Made by a program: the position numbers and the translations under genes
Shown here: piece after piece, positions 1 through 7,130 of the stretch
How the letters are laid out: each line of letters begins with the position of its first letter
How positions within the stretch are numbered: the first letter of the stretch is position 1
Assembly (NCBI RefSeq): GCF_007997225.1
Contig: NZ_VORM01000004.1
Location: 248,001-312,000, forward strand
Direction: 5' to 3'
Origin: Subsaximicrobium wynnwilliamsii
GTDB lineage: Bacteria > Bacteroidota > Bacteroidia > Flavobacteriales > Flavobacteriaceae
DNA length: 64,000 bases
Notes under the pieces: model-generated
The model's database searches: none
Told to the model about the DNA's origin: nothing
The model's input: the letters and a program-made list of their open reading frames with translations, nothing else

Positions 1-702
1 GATATTCATTTGCTCTTCCGTAAATTCGCTAGTGATTTTGCTCTCAAATATAAAATGCCCACCATCAAACTCACAGATGATGCAGTAAACGCGCTCGTAA
101 AACACCGTTGGAATGGAAATATCAGACAACTGCGTAATATTGCAGAGCAGATTTCGGTGTTGGAGCAGAAAAGATCCATAGACGCCAAGTCACTCAACGA
201 TTACTTACCCAATGCGAGCAATAACCTGCCCGCGGTGGTCAATAATTCTAAGTCTGAAAGTGATTTCAGCAACGAGCGTGAGATTCTTTACAAGGTGCTC
301 TTTGATATGAAAAGCGACCTTCATGATCTCAAAAAATTAACCATGGAACTCATAAAAAGTGGCAAGGATGACAATGTTGAAAAAGACCATGAAGGCCTCA
401 TCAATAAAATCTATGGCGAGCGTAAAAAAGAAGACTACGAGGAAGATTTTGAGGACCTGGAAGTACTCTCCATACCTGAAAAATTTGAACAGGATATAGA
501 AGATTTAGAAGAAAAGCAGAAGGATAAATACTATTTTGCCGAAGAAATTGAAGAAGAAGAAACGCTCTCCTTACACGACAAGGAATTGGAACTCATCAAA
601 AAATCCTTGGAGCGCCACGAAGGCAAACGCAAATTGGCAGCTGCCGAGTTGGGCATTAGTGAGCGCACTTTGTACAGAAAGATTAAGCAATTTGATCTTT
701 AA
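1..702 (+). CDS. Sigma-54-dependent transcriptional regulator, C-terminal part (5' truncated)
   Basis: The reading frame is open from the first base, so the N-terminal part lies outside the window. What remains is the end of an AAA+ sigma-54 interaction domain (the WNGNIRQLRN segment matches the usual WPGNVRELxN signature, with N for the usual P). A long acidic linker rich in Glu and Asp follows. The C-terminus is a Fis-type helix-turn-helix (GKRKLAAAELGISERTLYRK). The protein should activate RpoN-dependent promoters by ATP hydrolysis. Its position just before lptE and secG matches a gene order I recall from flavobacteria. The identification is firm, but its targets and any N-terminal sensor cannot be seen. 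Confidence 0.9.
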   Translation, partial: DIHLLFRKFASDFALKYKMPTIKLTDDAVNALVKHRWNGNIRQLRNIAEQISVLEQKRSIDAKSLNDYLPNASNNLPAVVNNSKSESDFSNEREILYKVLFDMKSDLHDLKKLTMELIKSGKDDNVEKDHEGLINKIYGERKKEDYEEDFEDLEVLSIPEKFEQDIEDLEEKQKDKYYFAEEIEEEETLSLHDKELELIKKSLERHEGKRKLAAAELGISERTLYRKIKQFDL

Positions 703-774
703 GAGAAGTTTATGAGCGCATTACAATTAATTCTAATTTGCAATTCGTTTATTTGAGAAAGTTAAAAGCTAAAG

Positions 775-1281
775 ATGAAATTAATCAAATACATACTGGC
801 GTTTTGCAGCCTCCCCATGTTTTTAGGATGTGGTGCTTATTCATTATCCGGGATTTCAATTGCCCCTAACATAGAAACCTTTCAGGTCAATTATTTCCAA
901 AATTCTGCCATCTTGGTAGAACCGGGTTTAGATCGCGATTTTACTTTGGCATTGCAAGATCTCATCTTGAATCAAACCAATCTATCACTTACCAATACCA
1001 ACGGTGATTTGGTCTATGAAGGCGAAATTACAGAGTACCGCATCTCACCAACCACCGCACAAGCCAATAGTACTGCAGCGCAAAGTAGATTGACCATTGC
1101 GGTGCGCGTTCGTTTCTACGACCAAAGCAAACCCGAGGAGGAATTTGAGCAGAGTTTTTCGTTTTTCTACGATTACACTGGAAGCGCACAATTGGTTGGC
1201 AACTTGAAAGACACCGCCATTGAGGAGATTTTTGAGCGATTGACCCAAGATATTTTCAATGCAACCCTGGCACAATGGTAA
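775..1281 (+). CDS. lptE: LptE-family LPS assembly lipoprotein
   Basis: A 168-residue lipoprotein with a signal peptide ending in a lipobox (MFLGCGAYSLSG, Cys about residue 19). The GxYSLSG start and the later 'NIETFQVNYFQNSA' segment are typical of Bacteroidota LptE. LptE plugs the LptD beta-barrel and helps deliver lipopolysaccharide to the outer leaflet of the outer membrane. The gene lies 72 bases after the sigma-54 regulator, on the same strand. A heptad repeat array begins 4 bases after its stop codon. The family call is strong. The LPS role is inferred from the family. Confidence 0.88.
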   Translation: MKLIKYILAFCSLPMFLGCGAYSLSGISIAPNIETFQVNYFQNSAILVEPGLDRDFTLALQDLILNQTNLSLTNTNGDLVYEGEITEYRISPTTAQANSTAAQSRLTIAVRVRFYDQSKPEEEFEQSFSFFYDYTGSAQLVGNLKDTAIEEIFERLTQDIFNATLAQW

Positions 1282-1285
1282 TGGG

Positions 1286-1319
1286 GATTGACGATTGACG
1301 ATTGACGATTGACGATTGA
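1286..1319 (+). repeat. Heptad tandem array, unit gattgac
   Basis: Four perfect 7-base units plus a partial fifth lie directly after the lptE stop. This is one of about ten period-7 arrays in the window whose units differ in sequence. Confidence 0.9.
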
Positions 1320-1437
1320 AACTTAAAAAAACTAGTTGTTGATCTCAATAAAGTCATTGAAAACACATTAAAAAAATATTGAAAAATCGGGGCTATCAAC
1401 TACTCCAAAAGTCGCCCTTTGGGGATTTAGGAGCCAA

Positions 1438-1460
1438 ACATTGAACATTGAACATTGAAT
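1438..1460 (+). repeat. Heptad tandem array overlapping a start codon, unit attgaac
   Basis: About three 7-base units (acattga/attgaac phase) run into the first codons of the next gene. The TTG start at 1455 lies inside the last unit. Confidence 0.8.
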
Positions 1461-2441
1461 AAAGAACAATTTACATATTTGCTTCAGCAACCGCAGCACA
1501 TCAGTGTTGATCAAACCACGGCCTTGCATCAACTTTTGGCAACGTATCCTTTTGTGCAGTCGGCGAGGGCCTTATACTTGAAAGGCTTGATGGCCAAGGG
1601 CAGTCCCCAATACAATCAAGAACTCAAGGTCACTGCAGCCTATACTACAGATCGCAGCGTATTGTTTGATTACATCACCTCCGAAGTATTTAATCAAAAT
1701 GAAATCTCCCAGCGAATAAAGCAAAATTCTGAACAGCTCAGGGATATTGAAGTCAATGCCCACGACGATATTACAGTTGCTAAGAAAGTGACTATAGATG
1801 ATGCGCTTAAACAGCAAATTGCAAATACCGAAGGTGTATTGGATCCAGAATTGTTTGAGAAAAAAGCAGGAAATATCCCAGAATCTCTGGCCTCCCAAAA
1901 ACAGTCACCCCAACCAACCGCTTCTAAAATAAGTGACAATAACAGTCCTGATGCCCCAGAAAAAACCTTGAAAATGGGTCAACCCCTGGAATTTGACCAA
2001 AACGAAACCCATTCTTTTGCAGAATGGCTTAATATTACTGGTTTCAAACCTATTGAGCGCAAAGCAGAAGAACTGTCTTCTGAAGAATCGGAGCCATCAA
2101 CTTCAGAAAAAGAGGAAGTGAAAGACGATGAAATTCCGCAGAAAAACAGTGCTGCCATTGATGAAAAATTCAAGCTCATCGACAAGTTCTTAAAAAATAA
2201 CCCCAAAATAGTCCCATCAAAAGAGAGTCCGAAAATTGAGTTGGTAAAAAACGACCACACCAGTAATGACGGGCTTATGACTGAAACTTTGGCGCGAATT
2301 TACCTCGAACAAAACAACTATGAAAAGGCAATTCAATCTTATAAAGTTTTAAGTTTGAAATATCCAGAAAAAAGTGGTTTCTTTGCAGACCAAATTAAAG
2401 CGGTAAAACAATTACAAGAACATAATCCAAAAAACCAATGA
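1455..2441 (+). CDS. TPR-type hypothetical protein between lptE and secG
   Basis: A 328-residue, apparently cytoplasmic protein without a signal peptide. The N-terminal part (about 1-100) is helical. A low-complexity acidic/Ser-rich middle (about 130-240) follows. The C-terminus holds a tetratricopeptide-like motif (ETLARIYLEQNNYEKAIQSY, about 275-295). The start is a TTG inside a heptad repeat; no in-frame ATG is near, and the peptide that follows (NKEQFTYLLQ) looks like a normal N-terminus. The gene overlaps secG by four bases (ATGA), which suggests translational coupling. The molecular function is unknown. I recall this gene between lptE and secG in other flavobacteria, so an envelope role is possible. 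Confidence 0.75.
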   Translation: MNKEQFTYLLQQPQHISVDQTTALHQLLATYPFVQSARALYLKGLMAKGSPQYNQELKVTAAYTTDRSVLFDYITSEVFNQNEISQRIKQNSEQLRDIEVNAHDDITVAKKVTIDDALKQQIANTEGVLDPELFEKKAGNIPESLASQKQSPQPTASKISDNNSPDAPEKTLKMGQPLEFDQNETHSFAEWLNITGFKPIERKAEELSSEESEPSTSEKEEVKDDEIPQKNSAAIDEKFKLIDKFLKNNPKIVPSKESPKIELVKNDHTSNDGLMTETLARIYLEQNNYEKAIQSYKVLSLKYPEKSGFFADQIKAVKQLQEHNPKNQ

Positions 2442-2797
2442 GTACGTTTACTATCTTTTTAATCCTAATTATACTAGTTTCATTTTTACTAGTCGTGGTT
2501 GTTATGGTTCAAAACCCTAAAGGTGGCGGATTGTCTTCTTCCTTCGGTGGAGGTGGTACCCAACAAATGGGAGGTGTCAAAAAAACGACCGACTTTTTAG
2601 ATAAAAGTACTTGGGCCTTGGCAACTTTATTGTTGGCTTTGATTTTGATTTCCAACTTTGCAATCCCAGGCGCTGGTGGCAATACCGAGTCTAAAATCAT
2701 AAGCGGCGAACAAACTATCGAATCGGCTCCTGCAACACCAATGGCAACACCAGCACAAGCTGATGATACTGCGACACCAGCAGATTCCACAAACTAA
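2438..2797 (+). CDS. secG: Preprotein translocase subunit SecG
   Basis: A 119-residue membrane protein with two hydrophobic helices (about 4-24 and 55-74). They flank a glycine-rich loop (NPKGGGLSSSFGGGG), which is the SecG signature. SecG assists SecYE in exporting unfolded proteins across the inner membrane. The C-terminal tail is Ala/Thr/Pro-rich and longer than in E. coli, as is common in Bacteroidota. The start codon overlaps the preceding stop by four bases. A clear hairpin terminator follows at 2821. Confidence 0.93.
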   Translation: MSTFTIFLILIILVSFLLVVVVMVQNPKGGGLSSSFGGGGTQQMGGVKKTTDFLDKSTWALATLLLALILISNFAIPGAGGNTESKIISGEQTIESAPATPMATPAQADDTATPADSTN

Positions 2798-2820
2798 AAT
2801 TCTTTTTTTAATCATACAAA

Positions 2821-2851
2821 ATGCCAGCTGTTACAGTTGGCATTTTTTGTT
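2821..2851 (+). terminator. Rho-independent terminator after secG
   Basis: A hairpin with ten-base arms (atgccagctg / cagttggcat, one G-T pair) and a three-base loop is followed by a T run. Confidence 0.88.
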
Positions 2852-2871
2852 TGCAGCAATGACTTAGCAGC

Positions 2872-2928
2872 GGTTAGAGGATAAAGGTTAGAGGTTAGAG
2901 GTTAGAGGTTAGAGGTTAGAGGTTAGAA
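2872..2928 (+). repeat. Heptad tandem array, unit gttagag
   Basis: About seven units of gttagag, one of them degenerate (gataaag), lie between the secG terminator and the 23-bp array. Confidence 0.9.
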
Positions 2929-3004
2929 AAAAAATAGAGTAAAAAATAGAACTAGAACTAAAATCTACAATCCGTTTGAATCAACCACAATCAAGTCTTT
3001 GTTC

Positions 3005-3188
3005 TTTGTACTAAAAGCGAAGCGGTCTTGGTTCTAAAAGCGAAGCGATCTAGGCTCTAGAAGCGTAGCGCTCTTGGTTCTAAAAGCGAAGCGATCTAGG
3101 CTCTAGAAGCGTAGCGCTCTTGGTTCTAAAAGCGAAGCGGTCTTTGTTCTAGAAGCGCAGCGATCTAGGCTCTAGAAGCAAAGCGATC
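3005..3188 (+). repeat. Eight-unit 23-bp tandem array upstream of groES
   Basis: Eight contiguous 23-base units, each built around the core ctaraagcgaagcg. Units 2 to 5 alternate between two subtypes (ttggttctaaaagcgaagcg and taggctctagaagcgtagcg), giving a 46-base higher-order unit. There are no unique spacers, so it is not a CRISPR. The array ends 119 bases before the groES start. A single related copy lies in inverted orientation near 23808-23826. Function is unknown. Confidence 0.9.
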
Positions 3189-3307
3189 TAAATTCTCTTT
3201 TCCCGGGTTACTCAGGTCTGCAAGTTTGTCAGTTCACTTCTATTGGCTCATTTTTTGTTCTACAGGCAGCATCACATTATTAACTAATTATAAAAACAAA
3301 CATACAA

Positions 3308-3583
3308 ATGAGTGTAAACATCAAACCGCTTGCAGATAGGGTTCTAATTGAACCTGTTGAAGCTGAAACAAAGACAGCATCAGGAATCATCATTCCAGAT
3401 AACGCTAAGGAAAAACCACAAAAAGGAAAAGTTATCGCTGTTGGTAAAGGTACCAAGGATGAAAAAATGACTGTAAAGTCAGGCGATACCGTTCTCTACG
3501 GAAAGTACGCAGGTACTGAGCTTAAATTAGAAGGTAAAGATTACCTCATCATGCGCGAGAGTGATATATTGGCAATTGTGTAA
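3308..3583 (+). CDS. groES: Co-chaperonin GroES
   Basis: A 91-residue protein with the Cpn10 start ([12 protein letters not shown]) and a mobile loop ([20 protein letters not shown]). The end matches the family ([16 protein letters not shown]). GroES caps the GroEL ring to form the folding chamber in the cytoplasm. It lies 156 bases before groEL and should be co-transcribed with it. I see no CIRCE operator in the upstream region, which instead holds tandem repeats. The length is normal for the family. Confidence 0.97.
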   Translation: MSVNIKPLADRVLIEPVEAETKTASGIIIPDNAKEKPQKGKVIAVGKGTKDEKMTVKSGDTVLYGKYAGTELKLEGKDYLIMRESDILAIV

Positions 3584-3739
3584 AATTGCCATTAGCTATG
3601 GGTTGTTAGCCCGAAGCTAGAACACTACATAAAAGAGCAACTAATTCAATCTTTTAGCTATATGCCAAGTGCAAACAGCTAAAATCCAAAAACAAACAGA
3701 TTTCCACTTTCGTGGAAACGCTAAAACAAAATTTAAACG

Positions 3740-5374
3740 ATGGCAAAGAATATAATATTTGATATACAGTCCCGCGACGGATTAAAGCGCGGTGTAGATG
3801 CATTGGCTAATGCAGTTAAGGTAACATTAGGCCCTAAAGGTCGAAATGTAATCATAGGTAAAAGTTTTGGAGCACCACAAGTGACCAAAGATGGTGTTAC
3901 CGTAGCAAAAGAAATTGAACTCGAGGATGCACTTGAAAACATGGGCGCTCAAATGGTTAAGGAAGTTGCTTCCAAGACTAACGATTTGGCGGGTGATGGT
4001 ACAACCACTGCAACTGTGTTGGCTCAGGCCATTGTAACTGAAGGCTTGAAAAACGTAGCTGCAGGTGCAAACCCAATGGATTTGAAACGCGGTATCGATA
4101 AAGCGGTTGCTGAGATTGTAAGAGAGCTTCAAAAGCAAAGCAAGAAAGTAGGCAACTCTTCAGAAATGATTAAGCAAGTGGCTTCCATTTCTGCAAATAA
4201 CGACGAGACCATTGGTGATCTCATCGCCAAAGCATTTGGTAAAGTTGGTAAAGAAGGTGTGATCACTGTTGAAGAAGCAAAAGGAACAGATACATATGTA
4301 GATGTTGTGGAAGGCATGCAGTTTGACAGAGGCTACCTCTCCCCTTACTTTGTGACGGATTCTGACAAGATGATCGCTGATTTAGAAAATCCATATATTC
4401 TTTTATTCGATAAAAAGATTTCCAATTTACAGGAAATACTTCCAATATTAGAGCCTGTGGCACAATCTGGTCGTCCATTATTAATCATTGCAGAAGATGT
4501 TGACGGTCAAGCCTTAGCAACTTTGGTAGTGAATAAATTACGTGGAGGCTTAAAAATCGCCGCAGTAAAAGCACCAGGTTTTGGTGATAGAAGAAAAGCA
4601 ATGTTAGAAGACATCGCCATCTTAACAGGAGGTGTTGTGATTTCTGAAGAAAGAGGATTTTCATTGGAAAATGCCGATTTGACCATGTTAGGTTCCGCTG
4701 AAACTGTAACCGTTGATAAGGATACTACAACTATTGTAAATGGTGCCGGAAAAGCAGCCGATATCAAAGCAAGAGTAAACCAAATCAAAGCGCAAATCGA
4801 AACCACAACTAGTGATTACGACAAAGAAAAATTGCAGGAGCGTTTGGCTAAATTGGCTGGAGGTGTTGCAGTACTTTATGTTGGTGCAGCCAGTGAAGTG
4901 GAGATGAAAGAGAAAAAAGACCGCGTTGATGATGCCTTGCATGCTACGAGAGCAGCTGTAGAAGAAGGTATTGTTGCTGGTGGTGGTGTTGCTTTGGTAA
5001 GAACCATTGCAGTGATCAAAAAATTATCTGCAGATAATGCAGATGAAGCTACTGGAATTCAAATTGTAGCTAGAGCAATCGAGTCGCCATTGAGAACAAT
5101 CGTTTCGAATGCAGGCGGCGAAGGCAGTGTTGTACTTGCCAAAGTATTGGAAGGCAAAAAAGATTACGGTTTTGATGCCAAGTCTGAGACCTACGTAGAT
5201 ATGCTAAAAGCGGGAATTATTGACCCTACTAAAGTGACACGTATCGCCTTGGAAAATGCAGCTTCAATTGCTGGTATGATCTTGACGACGGAATGTGCAT
5301 TGGTAGACATCAAAGAAGACTCTGCTGGCGGAATGTCAGGAGGAATGGGTGGCGGCATGCCAGGCATGATGTAA
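3740..5374 (+). CDS. groEL: Chaperonin GroEL
   Basis: A 544-residue Hsp60 chaperonin. The ATP-binding segments are present ([12 protein letters not shown] near residue 30 and [13 protein letters not shown] near residue 85). The C-terminal tail is the expected Gly/Met-rich [11 protein letters not shown]. It forms the double-ring ATP-driven folding machine with GroES. Full-length, intact, and followed by a strong terminator at 5423. Short reading frames on the opposite strand here are shadows of this gene. Confidence 0.98.
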   Translation: MAKNIIFDIQSRDGLKRGVDALANAVKVTLGPKGRNVIIGKSFGAPQVTKDGVTVAKEIELEDALENMGAQMVKEVASKTNDLAGDGTTTATVLAQAIVTEGLKNVAAGANPMDLKRGIDKAVAEIVRELQKQSKKVGNSSEMIKQVASISANNDETIGDLIAKAFGKVGKEGVITVEEAKGTDTYVDVVEGMQFDRGYLSPYFVTDSDKMIADLENPYILLFDKKISNLQEILPILEPVAQSGRPLLIIAEDVDGQALATLVVNKLRGGLKIAAVKAPGFGDRRKAMLEDIAILTGGVVISEERGFSLENADLTMLGSAETVTVDKDTTTIVNGAGKAADIKARVNQIKAQIETTTSDYDKEKLQERLAKLAGGVAVLYVGAASEVEMKEKKDRVDDALHATRAAVEEGIVAGGGVALVRTIAVIKKLSADNADEATGIQIVARAIESPLRTIVSNAGGEGSVVLAKVLEGKKDYGFDAKSETYVDMLKAGIIDPTKVTRIALENAASIAGMILTTECALVDIKEDSAGGMSGGMGGGMPGMM

Positions 5375-5422
5375 TCGATAGTCTCGATTCACAAGGTCTT
5401 TGACCAATACCTTTTATAACTA

Positions 5423-5459
5423 AAAAAGCCTTTGATGAAAATCAAAGGCTTTTTGTTTT
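5423..5459 (+). terminator. Rho-independent terminator after groEL
   Basis: A perfect hairpin (aaaaagcctttgat / atcaaaggcttttt, loop gaaa) followed by T residues. It is nearly symmetrical and could also serve the convergent lipoprotein gene that ends at 5478. Confidence 0.93.
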
Positions 5460-5477
5460 ATAGTCTTTTAATACTTC

Positions 5478-6386
5478 TTATTGATAGTCATAGGTTAATA
5501 CGTGATCATGAGCGCTTTGAAAAAATAGCTTGTTTTTGGTCTGCTTTGTTAATCGGTTGAGATTGTCAAATTCATAAGTCACAGATAATGTAATCTGCAT
5601 ATTTGAATCTGAAGCCGAAGTATAAGTATATCCAGATAAATAATGAGTCCCTAACTCTGCTAATTGTTTAAAGGAATAACCACCTACTTGATTAAAAAGC
5701 ATAATGTTATTTTTCCATTCTGGTCCAAATCTAAATTTTTCCTTTTGGTAACTATCGGAAGCTAAGTTGACCGTATGGGTAAAGTTGCCCGAACCGTCTT
5801 TATTTCCATATCCGCTAACGAGTATTGTTGAAAGATCACCATCAGCATAGGTAGCTTCCCAAAATGCATCAATTCCAGTATCATCGAATCTAATAATTTG
5901 ATTAGCTCCATTAATAGTGAAAATATTAGTCGAATCGATTTCATCAATACTGCCATCCATGGTGTAATAGGTCCTTGTAGAAGTAATTTGATTAGCAGCA
6001 TACTCAAATACAAGTTTACTTTGTAAAGTAGTCGTTCCGTTTTCTATTGAACTTATACTTATTTCGGTTAGTTGTTTTGAATCGTTGTATGAGAAATTGA
6101 GCTCCCCTATTTGAACATTATTGGCATCAAAATTTTGTATTGAGTTCATAGTTCCATTTGAAAAGAACTGTTCAGCGCGACTTCCACCATAATCGATTTT
6201 AGTGTTTTGGTTATTATCGAACGTAAAACCTATAGTTGACGCACTTTGATTATTTATGGTAAATACCTCTTGTATGAATGTAAGCTGCTCACTATTGACG
6301 ACAGGATCATTTATAGGTTCGTTTTCACATGAGTAAGTGAGAATTAAAACAGCTACTACGATCAATACACGCTCTAATTTTTTCAT
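5478..6386 (-). CDS. Hypothetical lipoprotein with YD-like repeats
   Basis: A 302-residue protein with a lipoprotein signal (LILTYSCENEP, Cys about residue 20). The acidic residues after Cys resemble the Bacteroidota surface-export signal. The body is beta-rich, with recurring aromatic strands (FSYNDSKQLTEI, YEFDNLNRLTKQ, LTYDYQ) like degenerate YD/RHS repeats. No enzymatic motif is visible. It stands alone, convergent to groEL, and is probably anchored in the outer membrane. The family is not identified with certainty. Confidence 0.7.
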   Translation of the reverse strand: MKKLERVLIVVAVLILTYSCENEPINDPVVNSEQLTFIQEVFTINNQSASTIGFTFDNNQNTKIDYGGSRAEQFFSNGTMNSIQNFDANNVQIGELNFSYNDSKQLTEISISSIENGTTTLQSKLVFEYAANQITSTRTYYTMDGSIDEIDSTNIFTINGANQIIRFDDTGIDAFWEATYADGDLSTILVSGYGNKDGSGNFTHTVNLASDSYQKEKFRFGPEWKNNIMLFNQVGGYSFKQLAELGTHYLSGYTYTSASDSNMQITLSVTYEFDNLNRLTKQTKNKLFFQSAHDHVLTYDYQ

Positions 6387-6491
6387 AATTTGCTTTTGTT
6401 AGTTATACCTCTTTACCTATAGTCTCAATGAGATGTAAGAGGTTGCGTTAAGTCGTGATAATAAAACCAATATCAAGATTTGGACTTTTAT

Positions 6492-6848
6492 TTAGTCTTG
6501 TTTATGATCTTCCTTAACAGCTTCATCCCGATAGCGACAGCATGGGTGTACCGAATCATAAGCTTCATCTGTAGCTGTATAGGCTTTGGTGTCATGACCT
6601 ACCGCAGCAACGCTTTTGGAGATGCTGTCTAAATTGGTCTTGCGCTCGTCAAAAATGAGCTTGAGTTCATGGGTGGCAACGCTCCATTTTGCCGATTTGA
6701 CACCTTTGGTGCTAATGGCTGCTTTTTCAATGCGCTCTTTGCACATGTCACAAACGCCATCAACTTCCAAAGAGGCCTTGGCATTTTTGTTTTGTGCAAA
6801 TGTTAGTGTTGAAATTAATACGGTTAAAGTGAATACTAGTTTTTTCAT
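6492..6848 (-). CDS. Secreted heavy-metal-associated (HMA) domain protein
   Basis: A 118-residue protein with a signal peptide (MKKLVFTLTVLISTLTFAQ) and one HMA fold. The metal-site loop is DGVCDMCKERIE, carrying the CxxC that binds soft metals such as Cu(I). A second Cys pair near the end (HPCCRYRD) is, as I recall, common in flavobacterial members. It is probably a periplasmic metal carrier. It lies downstream of a TonB-dependent receptor on the same strand with a repeat-filled gap of 282 bases. Copper as the substrate is inferred. Confidence 0.85.
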   Translation of the reverse strand: MKKLVFTLTVLISTLTFAQNKNAKASLEVDGVCDMCKERIEKAAISTKGVKSAKWSVATHELKLIFDERKTNLDSISKSVAAVGHDTKAYTATDEAYDSVHPCCRYRDEAVKEDHKQD

Positions 6849-6878
6849 AATTATTGTTTTTGATTTTTATTGCAACAA

Positions 6879-6896
6879 ACCTACCTGCCGGTAGGT
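6879..6896. repeat. Palindromic repeat (cctacc-type)
   Basis: A seven-base inverted repeat (acctacc / ggtaggt, loop tgcc) followed by ttcacgaat, the same arrangement as the element at 6981. Confidence 0.8.
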
Positions 6897-6980
6897 AAGT
6901 TCACGAATGTTTGTCTAAAGGTTTTGTGTATGCGTGTGGATTATTTATTATTCAATTTTAATATAATGTTGTTTTGTCTT

Positions 6981-7046
6981 GCCACGAGCCTGCCTGCCGG
7001 TAGGCAAGTTCACGAATATTAATAAAAAAATTCGTGTATTCGTGGC
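6981..7046. repeat. Nested inverted-repeat element
   Basis: Outer arms gccacga (6981-6987) and tcgtggc (7040-7046) enclose a second pair (ttcacgaa / ttcgtg) and a small palindrome (tgcct / aggca, 6991-7006). A related element with ttcgtgaaattcgtggc lies at 48882-48930. Confidence 0.78.
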
Positions 7047-7112
7047 ATATTAATTTTTCCTTTTTTTTTCTGGCTCATTCTAGGTTTCAAAATTTAGTTG
7101 CTTATCGCAAGT

Positions 7113-7130
7113 TTCCTGCCTGCGCAGGAA
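7113..7130. repeat. Palindromic repeat (ttcctgc / gcaggaa)
   Basis: Perfect seven-base arms with a ctgc loop, abutting the stop codon of the TonB-dependent receptor. It may act as its transcript end, but there is no T run. Confidence 0.75.

Noticed and set aside
3005-3188. Possible CRISPR array before groES
   Set aside because: The 23-base units are contiguous without unique spacers, and no cas gene is in the window.
3827-4942. Several frames antisense to groEL
   Set aside because: groEL is full-length and conserved; the antisense frames reflect its codon pattern.
6520-6545. cccgatag motif at the end of the HMA gene as a repeat insertion
   Set aside because: The encoded CCRYRD is, as I recall, a conserved ending in this family, so no insertion is needed.
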